From Microbacterium dauci (lineage in GTDB: Bacteria > Actinomycetota > Actinomycetes > Actinomycetales > Microbacteriaceae), in contig NZ_JASJND010000004.1 of assembly GCF_030065535.1 (NCBI RefSeq), positions 62,001 to 126,000 of the forward strand: a stretch of 64,000 bases of DNA, in the 5' to 3' direction. Numbering within the stretch: the stretch's first letter is position 1; every line of letters begins with the position of its first letter. Positions 25,545-34,749 of the stretch are shown one piece after another. The notes below the pieces were generated by a model that was not told the DNA's origin, made no database searches, and worked only from the letters and a program-made list of their open reading frames with translations. Both the position numbers and the translations under genes were made by a program.

Positions 25545-28500
25545 TCAGGGGCGCGCCCAGAACCGCTTCTCCGTGTCGACCTTGTCGCCCCAGCCGTAGA
25601 TGTCGACCCAGACGTCGACGCCGTCGGAGCCCTGGTAGCACTGGATCTCGACGCTGCCGTTCGAGGGGATCTGGTATGGGCCTTTGTAGTTGTTGAAGGC
25701 GCCGTACGCGCTGCTGATGCAATCGAGCCGGTACGAACCGCCGGGGAAGTTCTCCGTGTTCACCCGGAAGTTGTAGCACCCGTTGACGCATCCGCCTTGC
25801 GGTGAACCCTTGGTCACCCAGACCTTCGGCTGCGGCGGCGGCGGCGCATCGACCGTGGTCGCAGTCGCCGACGCGGTGGTGGTGTTGCTGCCCTGAGCAC
25901 TCGTTCGGACGTCGATCGTGCGCGTCGTGCTGTAGCCGAGGTCGTAACGCTCGGTGCCCGACGCCGCGACGGTGCGCCATCCACGACCGTCTCCGGTCCG
26001 GATCTCGGTGGTGACCGCCCGCCCGTTCGGCGCCGGGGACGACCAGCTCATGACGAGCGTGCGCCCGTCTCCACCACGCGATGCACTCGCGGACGGTTTG
26101 CCGATCTGTCCGTACGGGCGTACCTGGTTGGATGCCGCAGACGCGGCGCCCTCGTACGTCGTGCCGTCGGCGGTCGCGACCGCACGCACGCGGATCGAGT
26201 ACGTGCCGTTGTTGTTGACCGTGCCGTTGCCGACCACGCCCGAGTTACTGCCGCCGCCGGACACCCAGTCCGACCGCCAGCCACCGTTGTTGACGCTGTA
26301 CTCGTATCGGATCTCGCCCGCAGTGGCGCCGTTCGACGCACCCGGGGTCCAGTTCACTGTGACTCGGTTGTCGCCCTCGGTCGCGGCGACACCCGTCGGT
26401 GCACCCGGCGGCGTGAAGGCGCGTCTCGGTGCCGATTGCGGACTCGTCTCGCCCCAGCCCGCCTTGTTCCGGGCACGGACCGAGTAGGTGTAGTTCGACT
26501 CGGAGGTGTCCACCACGACGGCCTGACTCGTCTGCCCGGCAGGCACCGCGATCACGTTGACGACGCTGCCGCCGCGGATGACGTTCAATTCGTATCCCGC
26601 GATGGGGTCACCGTTGTTCGCCGGCTCGTTCCAGCTCACGCGCATCTGAGCCTGGTTGCCGACCGGCTCGAGCCGGGCGACGGTCGGCGCACCGGATGCC
26701 GCGGGCGGCGCCGCCGGGATCATCGGCTGTGACCACTGCGAGAAGTCGGACGGCTCCGGGGCGCGGTTGTGCGCCCGAACCCGCACCTGGTAGGCCGTGC
26801 CGTTCTGCAGGCCGTCCCACTTCAGCGAGTTGCCGGTCACGCCGGTCTTCTGCGTCACGCCGGACGGCGGCGCAGGAGAGATCTCCAGCGTGAAGCTCTC
26901 GACCGGGGATCCTTCGGTCCGGGGCGTCGCCCATGCCACGTCGATGCTGCGGTCGCCGAACTGCAGGGTCGGCGGCGCCGGCTGGTCGGGACGCTGGTCG
27001 GGACGTGCGGTCTCGGACGGCACCGACGGGTCGGACTCGCCGACGTTGTTCGTCGCCGTCACCACGAAGTTGTACTCGACGTTGTTCGTGAGCCCGTCGA
27101 GCGTGCACGTCGTCGAGGGGCACTGCCGCTCGTAGCCGCCGGCGGTCGAGGTCACCGTGTAGTACTCGATCGGTCGACCGTTGTCGATCGGCGGCGTCCA
27201 GCTCAGGACGACGGTCCGGCTCTCGACGGCGGTCACCGTGGGCTTTCCCGGCGCATCCGGTCGACCCTGCACGATCACCCGGACACGTCCGTCGACGTGA
27301 CGGTCGACGTCCTCGGTCTTGTCCTGCACGGTGTACCGGGCGACGACGGTCCCGACGAAGTCGGCGGCGGGCGTGATGCTGAGGCTGTCACCATCGACCT
27401 GCACGTCGGCGACACCCGTCTCGAGTTCGGCGCCCACGATCGTCAACGGTGTCTCGGGGAACGGGTTGACGTCGTTTCGGAGCACGGGAACCGAGATGGT
27501 CTCACCCTGGTCGGCCTGCTCGACGAGGTCGTCGTTCACCGACGGCAACTCGCGGGTCGACGCGGTGATCGTCACCGCGATGTTCGCCTCGACCGGTTCG
27601 GTCTCGTTGTCGGTGACGCTGATCGCCAGCGAGAAGCTCGTCCCCTTCGCGACGTTCGCGTCGGCCGAGACACTCAACCGGCCATCGCTGACCGACGCCT
27701 GCACACCCGAAGGCGCGTCGGACGCGAGCGAGAACGACAGCGTGTCGTCGGGGTCGGGGTCGCTCGCCAGTTCGGCGAGGCCGAGGACGGCGGCATCCTC
27801 ACCCGGTGCCACCTGCATCGAGGCGCCGGTCATCGTCGGCTGCTGGTTCTCGGGCGGGAGCACCGTGATCGGGATCGTCAGCGTAGCCTTGCGACCGTCG
27901 GGGTCGTCGGGTCCGGTGCCGTCAGTGACCTCGAACGTGATCGCGTCGGCACCGAAGTAGCGGTCGGCCGACGTGTAGACGAGGGTCTGCTGGTCCTTCA
28001 CCAGGTTCGCGCCGTTGCTGTGCGCTGCCACGACCTTCGCCGCCTCGGTGATGACGACCTGCTCGCCACCCGAGGCCTGCACGTACTCGGAGAGGGGCAG
28101 CTCGACGGTCTCGCCGCTGCCGACCTCGACGGGCGTCGTCGAGAGCAGGCTCGGCGGCACGTCGTTCAGCGCGGGCACGTGGATGAACGCCGCCGCGACC
28201 AGGTCGTCCTCGTCGCGGATCGCGTAGGTGATGACCTGCCGCTCGTCCGTGACGGCGAGTCGCACCGAGCCGTCCGACGTCACCGACGCGTTCTCGCCGC
28301 CCTCGCCGAGCGTCACCTCGAGTGCCGAGCGCGTGCCGTCGGGGTCATCGTCGTTCGCGAGCACGTCCACCGAGACGGTGCCGTCCTCGGCGATGTCTTC
28401 GGGGAGCACGCGGTCGTCACGGGCGATCGGCCGCATGAGCGGCACATCGGGGTCGACCGTGATCTGCACCGACGTCTTCGCCTCGAGCCCTCGGGCGTCG

Positions 28501-31500
28501 GCGATCGTGTACACCACGCTCGTCTGCATCGGATCGTCGGGCGCCGTGATCACGAGCTGCTCACCCGAAACCTCGGCATCCAGTCCCGGCACATCGGGGA
28601 TCTCGACCGCGTTCTCGGCGAAGCCGAATGCGTCGCCGTCGGGGTCGGAGTCGTTCGCGAGCACGTCGACCGCCACGTTGCGGCCCGGCCGCACCGTGAT
28701 CGTGTCGCGCACGGCATACGGCGCCTGGTTCGTCGTCTCGGCAGGGGCGATGCCCACCTCGATGCGAGCGGTCGCCTCACGGCCGAGATTGTCACGGACC
28801 CGATACTCGAACCGGTCGACGCCCGCCGCGTCGTCGAACGCCTCGTAGATGAGGCTGTCGACACCGACGGTGGCGATGCGGCCCTTGGTCGGAGCGGATG
28901 CCACGCCGACGAGTTCCACCGAGTCGCCGTCGGCGTCGATCCCGTCGAGCGGGATCGGGATCGTGACCTTCGATCCGGCCAGGGTCCGAGACGTCACGTC
29001 GCGAGGACGCGGCGCCGCGTTCGACTCGTCGTCGAGCGGCAGGATGCGGATCGTGACGTAGCCGGCGTCGCGCTGACCGGTGGAGTCCACCACCTCGTAG
29101 GTCGCCGTGACCGTTTTCGGTTCGCTCCCCGCACGGAAACGCAGCGCGTCCTCCGACACGAAGAGGTCACCGTCCGCCTCATCGACCAGCGGCGGGATGA
29201 GCTCGGGCGAGATGTGGATGTCGTCGCCGTTCGGGTGGTAGTCGTTGTCCATCACGGGGATGGTGACGATGTCGTTCACGCGGACGACGACCTCATCGTC
29301 GACGGCGATCGGTGGCCGCAGCTTCGCGGGCGCCGGGACCGGGATGACGATGATCTCGCCCTGCGCCGACTGCGCGCCGTTCGAAACCGTGTAGGTCAAG
29401 CGCACCTGCTGCTCGAGCGAGCCCTGGTCGCTGATGCGGATGGTCTCGTTGCCGAGCACCGCTGCCGCGATCCCGCTGCCGGGCTCGACGGAGACGGACT
29501 GCACCACCAGGATGCCGCCCGCCGGGTCGGTGTCGTTGCCGAGGACGTTGACGAGGACGTCGTCGCCCGACGGCAGCAGGGCGACATCGCGGACGGCTAT
29601 CGGCGGGAGGTCGGACTCTTCCTCCGGGAGCACGTCGATCCGGACGATGCCCGGGGCCGAGTTCGGGCCGGACGACGCGAGATACGTCGCGTAGTACGTG
29701 CCGGTCTCGCCGGACTCGAAGGTGAAGGATGCGTCAGCGTAGTCTCGCGTGAGCCGAGCGCCGTCGACGTCGTCAACGCGGGTCAACCGCAGCTGCTCGC
29801 TGCCCGTGCTCGTGTCATTGGCGAGTGGATACACGGTCACCGGGCGATCGGCGCGCGTGACCACGTGATCGGCGTTGGTGACCGGCAAGGTGGTGCCGAG
29901 CGGGCGGATGTCGTACCGGGCGACACCCGAGCCGCGCTCGCTCCCGTCTGAGACGACGACCGGTACGTCCTTGCGCCCCTGCGTGCCGCCGATCGCCCGG
30001 TAGGTGATTTGGCCGTCCGAGGTGAACTCCGCTTCGTCGCCGCCGTCGGGCGCGACCTCCTGCAGGAAGATGTCGTCGCCTTCCGGGTCGACCCAGTCGC
30101 TCAGGACGTTGTACGAGACCACACCGCCGGTTTCGACGGTGATCGCCGTCGTGCGCTTCTGCACCGGCGGCGTGTTGACATCCATCGGGAAGACGGTGAG
30201 ATCGACACGCGCCTCATCGGTCCCCTTCCGACCGTCGTCGATCGAGTACGTGAAGGACGTCGTGCCCGAGGCATCCTCATCGAGCTTGATCTGGAGCGCC
30301 GTGCCGTTGTAGATCGGCGTGATCTCGCCGAACGACGGTTCGTTCTCGACGGTCGCGACGAGGACGTCACCGTCCGCGTCGAGATCGTTCTCGAGCACCG
30401 GGAGCACCGTGGTGCGGCCCGGACGCACGCCGTAGCGGTCGTTCTTCGCGATCGGGTCGGTGTTCTGCTCGGTGCGCTCGGGGAGGGTCGACTGGATGGT
30501 CTCCTCGGTCGTCTCCTCCTCTTCTTCACCCTCGCCTTCGGGAGGCGTGATGTCCTCCCAGTTGTCGACCCGCTGCAGCGCATCGCTGGCCATCCAGGCC
30601 GCGCCGCCGAACACGTCGTTCAGGACCACGACGTCGCGGTTCACGCGGAAGCGTAGATCGCTCGCGGCATCGACACCGTCGATGGTCTCGACCGCGTCCG
30701 AGGCGTCGCCGGCACAGTCGCGCACGAACGCACCCGACCCCGACCAGGCGCCGTACGCGCACCCGGCCACGTACACCGGCTGGCTCGGGGCGCCTTCTGC
30801 ACCTGCGCCCACCGTCACAGGCTCGCCGCCGCCGAGCGGCACGCGGACGAGCTCGTCGGGCGTCGCGAGCGTCACGGCGTCGGTCGCGTTCGAGGGCTGC
30901 TGCAACACGCTCTCGGCCGGGACCTCGGTCCGCAGGCCGTCGCTGGAGTACAGCGTCCAGGTGCCGTGGTCGAGCACGACGCTGACGTCGCCGACCGCCG
31001 AGATCGAGACGGTGTGCTCGGGCTCGATGCCTTCGAGCTGCCGCTCGCCGGTCTGGACCATAGCCCCGTCGCCACCCGCACCGTACGCGGTGAGCATGCC
31101 GGTCTCGGGCGAGAAGGCGTAGGCCGTGCCCGACGTGCTGACGGTCGTGACGGCGCCGCGGCCGAGCTCCGCGATCGGGTCGCCCGCCTCGCGGCCGATC
31201 GCCGCGATGGAAGTGAACGGCGCGACGCGCAGCGCACCGGTCTCGTCGACGACCGAGACCGTCGGACCGCCGAGCGCGACGGCCGCGCCGGGGCCGAGGT
31301 CGGCGCTGTCAGTGAGCGCCACGCGACCGGGATCGATCGCGGTGACCGTCGCCTCGGTCTGGTCGGTCACGAGGATGCGGTTACCGGCCTGCTGGATGTC
31401 GTACTCGGCAGAGAGTGTGCGCAGACCGCCGTCGAGCAGCCGGGACTCGTTGTTGAAGTGCCCGACGAGCAGGCTCGTCTGCTTGGTCAGCCAGACACCG

Positions 31501-31640
31501 CCGTCGTTGAGCTCGACCTCCGTGGTCGGCTCACCGTCGTAGGTGATGGCGAGGATGCCGATGGTGACGGCTGCGGCGGAGACCGCGCCGATCGATGCGA
31601 GCGTGCGCGGGCGCGCACGAAGCCACGCGAAGGACTTCAT
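25545..31640 (-). CDS. Giant membrane-anchored Ig/cadherin-like and fibronectin III repeat protein
   Basis: 2031 residues, first gene of the operon. A short cytoplasmic N-terminus and one membrane helix (about 13-33) anchor a large extracellular part. Residues of about 35-390 are beta-rich, propeller-like, with recurring VxVxDxxG segments. About eleven tandem cadherin/Ig-like repeats follow (about 395-1450), marked by the recurring VLxNDxDPDGD motif, then five Fn3 domains (about 1460-1930). The C-terminus is a roughly 95-residue domain with four cysteines. There is no LPXTG signal, so it is held by the N-terminal helix. The gene order suggests that its assembly or exposure depends on MoxR, DUF58 and the TgpA-like protein, and is controlled by the FHA, PP2C and kinase genes downstream. 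Function unknown: adhesion, wall spacing or envelope linkage are possible. ATG 31638-31640, with GGGGGAGG 10 nt upstream. Confidence 0.93.
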   Translation of the reverse strand: MKSFAWLRARPRTLASIGAVSAAAVTIGILAITYDGEPTTEVELNDGGVWLTKQTSLLVGHFNNESRLLDGGLRTLSAEYDIQQAGNRILVTDQTEATVTAIDPGRVALTDSADLGPGAAVALGGPTVSVVDETGALRVAPFTSIAAIGREAGDPIAELGRGAVTTVSTSGTAYAFSPETGMLTAYGAGGDGAMVQTGERQLEGIEPEHTVSISAVGDVSVVLDHGTWTLYSSDGLRTEVPAESVLQQPSNATDAVTLATPDELVRVPLGGGEPVTVGAGAEGAPSQPVYVAGCAYGAWSGSGAFVRDCAGDASDAVETIDGVDAASDLRFRVNRDVVVLNDVFGGAAWMASDALQRVDNWEDITPPEGEGEEEEETTEETIQSTLPERTEQNTDPIAKNDRYGVRPGRTTVLPVLENDLDADGDVLVATVENEPSFGEITPIYNGTALQIKLDEDASGTTSFTYSIDDGRKGTDEARVDLTVFPMDVNTPPVQKRTTAITVETGGVVSYNVLSDWVDPEGDDIFLQEVAPDGGDEAEFTSDGQITYRAIGGTQGRKDVPVVVSDGSERGSGVARYDIRPLGTTLPVTNADHVVTRADRPVTVYPLANDTSTGSEQLRLTRVDDVDGARLTRDYADASFTFESGETGTYYATYLASSGPNSAPGIVRIDVLPEEESDLPPIAVRDVALLPSGDDVLVNVLGNDTDPAGGILVVQSVSVEPGSGIAAAVLGNETIRISDQGSLEQQVRLTYTVSNGAQSAQGEIIVIPVPAPAKLRPPIAVDDEVVVRVNDIVTIPVMDNDYHPNGDDIHISPELIPPLVDEADGDLFVSEDALRFRAGSEPKTVTATYEVVDSTGQRDAGYVTIRILPLDDESNAAPRPRDVTSRTLAGSKVTIPIPLDGIDADGDSVELVGVASAPTKGRIATVGVDSLIYEAFDDAAGVDRFEYRVRDNLGREATARIEVGIAPAETTNQAPYAVRDTITVRPGRNVAVDVLANDSDPDGDAFGFAENAVEIPDVPGLDAEVSGEQLVITAPDDPMQTSVVYTIADARGLEAKTSVQITVDPDVPLMRPIARDDRVLPEDIAEDGTVSVDVLANDDDPDGTRSALEVTLGEGGENASVTSDGSVRLAVTDERQVITYAIRDEDDLVAAAFIHVPALNDVPPSLLSTTPVEVGSGETVELPLSEYVQASGGEQVVITEAAKVVAAHSNGANLVKDQQTLVYTSADRYFGADAITFEVTDGTGPDDPDGRKATLTIPITVLPPENQQPTMTGASMQVAPGEDAAVLGLAELASDPDPDDTLSFSLASDAPSGVQASVSDGRLSVSADANVAKGTSFSLAISVTDNETEPVEANIAVTITASTRELPSVNDDLVEQADQGETISVPVLRNDVNPFPETPLTIVGAELETGVADVQVDGDSLSITPAADFVGTVVARYTVQDKTEDVDRHVDGRVRVIVQGRPDAPGKPTVTAVESRTVVLSWTPPIDNGRPIEYYTVTSTAGGYERQCPSTTCTLDGLTNNVEYNFVVTATNNVGESDPSVPSETARPDQRPDQPAPPTLQFGDRSIDVAWATPRTEGSPVESFTLEISPAPPSGVTQKTGVTGNSLKWDGLQNGTAYQVRVRAHNRAPEPSDFSQWSQPMIPAAPPAASGAPTVARLEPVGNQAQMRVSWNEPANNGDPIAGYELNVIRGGSVVNVIAVPAGQTSQAVVVDTSESNYTYSVRARNKAGWGETSPQSAPRRAFTPPGAPTGVAATEGDNRVTVNWTPGASNGATAGEIRYEYSVNNGGWRSDWVSGGGSNSGVVGNGTVNNNGTYSIRVRAVATADGTTYEGAASAASNQVRPYGQIGKPSASASRGGDGRTLVMSWSSPAPNGRAVTTEIRTGDGRGWRTVAASGTERYDLGYSTTRTIDVRTSAQGSNTTTASATATTVDAPPPPQPKVWVTKGSPQGGCVNGCYNFRVNTENFPGGSYRLDCISSAYGAFNNYKGPYQIPSNGSVEIQCYQGSDGVDVWVDIYGWGDKVDTEKRFWARP

Positions 31641-31771
31641 TGGAGCTCGGCCTCCCCCGGGCGAACGATGTATGCGTGGCGTCGGGACCTGATCGCTGAA
31701 TCAGGCGCTCGCAAGATGGATGTGACGCAACCAGGGTAAGCGAGGGTCCTGTTTCCGACGAACGCGTGACG

Positions 31772-31787
31772 TGGGGAGAACTCCCCA
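31772..31787. promoter_or_regulatory. 16-bp palindrome upstream of the giant-protein operon
   Basis: TGGGGAGAACTCCCCA: 7-bp arms around AA, in the 203-bp space between the giant gene start and the UvrA-like gene stop. It could be a regulator-binding site for the operon. Alternatively it could be the 3' hairpin of the uvrA-like transcript's upstream neighbour, but no gene ends towards it from that side. Confidence 0.4.
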
Positions 31788-31843
31788 TATATGCTTCGCC
31801 GCGCAGTGTGGCAGGGGGCGCCGAGTGCGACGGATGCCGCGCC

Positions 31844-34192
31844 TCAGGCGCCGACGTACCGCGCCAGATGCTCTCCGGTCAGGGTGTCCGCCGAGGCGAC
31901 GAGGTCGGCCGGCGGCCCCTCGAAGACGACGCGCCCACCGTCGCGACCCGCGCCGGGACCGAGGTCGATGATCCAGTCCGCGTGGGCCATCACCGCCTGA
32001 TGATGCTCGATGACGATGACCGAGTTGCCGGCATCCACGAGTCGGTCCAGCAGCGCGAGCAGGTTGTCGACGTCGGCGAGGTGCAGCCCCGTGGACGGCT
32101 CGTCGAGGACGTAGATCGCGCCCTTCTTCGCCATCGCGATCGCGAGCTTGAGTCGCTGCCGTTCGCCACCCGAGAGGGTGTTGAGCGCCTGGCCGAGCGT
32201 GATGTAGCCGAGGCCGACGTCCTTCATCCGGCCGAGGGTGGTCTTGGCGGTTCCGGTCGTGAACTCGTGCGCCTCGTCGACCGACATCGCGAGCACCTCG
32301 GCGATGTTCTTGCCGTCGAGCAGGTACTCGAGGACGGCGTCGCTGAAGCCGGAGCCGTCGCACACCTCGCAGCGGGTTTCGACGCTCTGCGTGAACCCGA
32401 GGTTCGTGATGATGACACCGAGCCCCTTGCACGCGACGCACGCGCCCTCGGAGTTCGCGCTGAACAGCGACGCCTTCACGCCGTTCGCCTTCGCGAACGC
32501 GGTGCGGATCGTGTCGAGGATGCCGGTGTAGGTGGCGGGGCTCGATCGACGCGAACCCTTGATCGCGGTCTGGTCGACGACCACGACGTCGTCGAAGTCG
32601 GGCACGTTGCCGTGGATGAGCGAGGACTTGCCGGAGCCTGCGACACCGGTCACGACGGTCAGGACACCGAGCGGAATGTCGACGTCGACGCCTTCGAGGT
32701 TGTGCTGCGTCGCGCCGCGGATCTCGAGCGCGCCCGTGGCCGTGCGAGTCGTCGACTTGAGGGTCGCCCGGTGGTCGAGGTGACGACCCGTGAGCGTGTC
32801 GGAGGCGCGAAGGCTCGCGACATCGCCCTCGAACATGATCTCGCCGCCGTGCCTGCCGGCTCGGGGGCCGAGATCGACGACGTGGTCGGCGATCGCGATG
32901 ACCTCGGGCTTGTGCTCGACGACGAGCACCGTGTTGCCTTTGTCGCGCAGGCGCAAGAGCAGCTCGTTCATCCGTTGGATGTCGTGCGGGTGGAGCCCCG
33001 CAGTCGGCTCGTCGAAGACGTAGGTCACGTCGGTGAGTGCGGAGCCGAGGTGGCGGATCATCTTGGTGCGCTGCGCCTCGCCGCCCGACAACGTTCCCGA
33101 GGAGCGGTCGATCGAGAGGTAGCCGAGACCGATCTCGATGAACGATGCCACCGTCTTCTTCAGCCCCGTCATGAGCGGCCCGACGGCCGGGTCGTCGACG
33201 GTGTCGAGCCACGCGGCGAGGTCGGTGATCTGCATTGCGGCCGCATCGGCGATGTTGACGCCGCCGATCTTCGACGACCGCGCGCCCTCGTTGAGTCGCG
33301 TGCCCTCGCACTCGGGGCACGGCAGGAACTTCACGGCGCGGTCGACGAACGCCCGGATGTGCGGCTGGAGGGCGTCGCGGTCCTTCTGCAGGAACGACTT
33401 CGTGATCTTCGGGACGAGCCCCTCGTAGGTCATGTTGATGTTCTGGAGCTTGACCTTCGTCGGCTCCTTGTAGAGGAAGTCGGCGAGCTCCTGCTCCGAG
33501 TAGTCGGCGATCGGCTTGTCGGCATCCAGGAAGCCCGACTCGGTGAAGATGCGCACCATCCAGCCGTCGACGTTGTACCCGGGCACCGTCAGGGCGCCCT
33601 GCGACAGCGACTTGCTGCGGTCGAACAGCTCGTCGAGGTCGACGTCGCTGGCTTCACCGAGCCCTTCACAGGTCGGGCACATGCCGCCGGTGATCTCGAA
33701 CGTCCGGTGCTCGCGGGTGCCCTGCTTGTCGCCGACCTTCAACGTCACCGCGCCGGAGCCCGATACCGAGGGCACGTTGAACGAGAACGCCTGCGGCGAC
33801 CCGACGTGCGGCTGCCCGATACGGCTGAACAGCAGCCGCAGCATCGCGTGCACGTCGGTCACGGTGCCGACCGTCGACCGGGCGTTCGCGCCCATGCGCT
33901 CCTGGTCGACGATGATCGCGGGGCTGATGTTCTCGAGCCCGTCGACCTCGGGCCGGTTCAGCTGGCCCATGAACTGCTGCACGAACGTCGGATACGTCTC
34001 ATTGATGAGGCGCTGCGACTCGGTCGCGATGGTGCCGAACACCAGCGACGACTTACCCGAGCCGCTCACCCCGGTGAAGACCGTCAGTCGTCGCTTCGGG
34101 ATCTCGACGTCGACGTTCTTGAGGTTGTTCTCGCGGGCGCCGATGACGCGGATGACGTCGTGCGCGTCGGCGATCGGGGTCTCGGATGCCAT
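31844..34192 (-). CDS. Short UvrA-like ABC ATPase (drug-resistance type)
   Basis: 782 residues with two ABC ATPase modules: Walker A GVSGSGKSS at 41-49 and GVAGSGKSS in the second half, with signature motifs SGGEAQR and SGGERQR. Zinc-finger cysteine pairs CPTC, CPEC and CVAC...CEVC are present. Canonical UvrA has about 950 residues; this is the shorter paralogue class found in actinobacteria, related to DrrC-type drug-resistance proteins. It may remove DNA-bound drugs or act in lesion tolerance. ATG 34190-34192 follows the cupin stop by 3 nt, so the two genes are coupled. Confidence 0.9.
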   Translation of the reverse strand: MASETPIADAHDVIRVIGARENNLKNVDVEIPKRRLTVFTGVSGSGKSSLVFGTIATESQRLINETYPTFVQQFMGQLNRPEVDGLENISPAIIVDQERMGANARSTVGTVTDVHAMLRLLFSRIGQPHVGSPQAFSFNVPSVSGSGAVTLKVGDKQGTREHRTFEITGGMCPTCEGLGEASDVDLDELFDRSKSLSQGALTVPGYNVDGWMVRIFTESGFLDADKPIADYSEQELADFLYKEPTKVKLQNINMTYEGLVPKITKSFLQKDRDALQPHIRAFVDRAVKFLPCPECEGTRLNEGARSSKIGGVNIADAAAMQITDLAAWLDTVDDPAVGPLMTGLKKTVASFIEIGLGYLSIDRSSGTLSGGEAQRTKMIRHLGSALTDVTYVFDEPTAGLHPHDIQRMNELLLRLRDKGNTVLVVEHKPEVIAIADHVVDLGPRAGRHGGEIMFEGDVASLRASDTLTGRHLDHRATLKSTTRTATGALEIRGATQHNLEGVDVDIPLGVLTVVTGVAGSGKSSLIHGNVPDFDDVVVVDQTAIKGSRRSSPATYTGILDTIRTAFAKANGVKASLFSANSEGACVACKGLGVIITNLGFTQSVETRCEVCDGSGFSDAVLEYLLDGKNIAEVLAMSVDEAHEFTTGTAKTTLGRMKDVGLGYITLGQALNTLSGGERQRLKLAIAMAKKGAIYVLDEPSTGLHLADVDNLLALLDRLVDAGNSVIVIEHHQAVMAHADWIIDLGPGAGRDGGRVVFEGPPADLVASADTLTGEHLARYVGA

Positions 34193-34195
34193 CGG

Positions 34196-34645
34196 TCAGG
34201 CCTCTCGCTCGTCCCACGGCATCGGCCGCGGCTCGGGTTCGTCACGGGTGGCGTCATCGGGGACATGGGTCAGCTGCTCGCCGCCGGCGCGGATGCACAG
34301 CCAGCGGAGCTGACCGGGGCTCTCGGGGTGCGCGCGCCAGGTGCGCCAGACGCCCTGACCGACCCGCACTGCGGACCCCGGTCCGACGTCGACGAGGTCG
34401 TCGTCGAGCCCCATCTGTCCGCGGCCCTCGAGGAAGATGTAGAGCTCCTCGACCTTCGCGTGGGTGTGCCAGTATCCGGCCTGCTCTCCGGGTTCGAGCG
34501 CGTTCGCCGTGACGCCGATGTACTGCATCGCGAGTTCGTGATCCACGACGCGCCGTCCGTCGCGCGAGCGCGCCGGCGCGAACCCGCCGAAGTGATCGCG
34601 CCACTGGTCCATCGCACCGATCTCGGTGACCTCGTAGCCGCTCAT
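34196..34645 (-). CDS. Cupin-domain protein
   Basis: 149 residues with a single cupin barrel: the conserved first motif (GYWHTHAKVEELYIFLEG) has His and Glu metal ligands, and the second (VGPGSAVRVGQGVWRTWRAH) keeps a His. The substrate is unknown. It starts at ATG 34643-34645 with GGAGGG 5 nt upstream; a GTG two codons earlier would overlap that site. It is translationally linked to the UvrA-like gene that follows, an unusual pairing. Confidence 0.87.
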   Translation of the reverse strand: MSGYEVTEIGAMDQWRDHFGGFAPARSRDGRRVVDHELAMQYIGVTANALEPGEQAGYWHTHAKVEELYIFLEGRGQMGLDDDLVDVGPGSAVRVGQGVWRTWRAHPESPGQLRWLCIRAGGEQLTHVPDDATRDEPEPRPMPWDEREA

Positions 34646-34749
34646 GGCCACCCTCCGCTCTCGCCCGCGTTGGCGCTCTTGCCGGTGCTGTCGCTCTCGC
34701 CCGTGCTCGTCGCTGGCTCAGTCTGCCCGATCGCCCGGGCCGCCGGGAG

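Noticed and set aside
26769-29951. A 1060-codon open frame on the plus strand opposite the giant Ig/Fn3 gene
   Set aside because: It is the reverse complement of a real gene; the protein is Arg/Asp/Val/His-rich with no domain. Long antisense frames are expected at this GC content.
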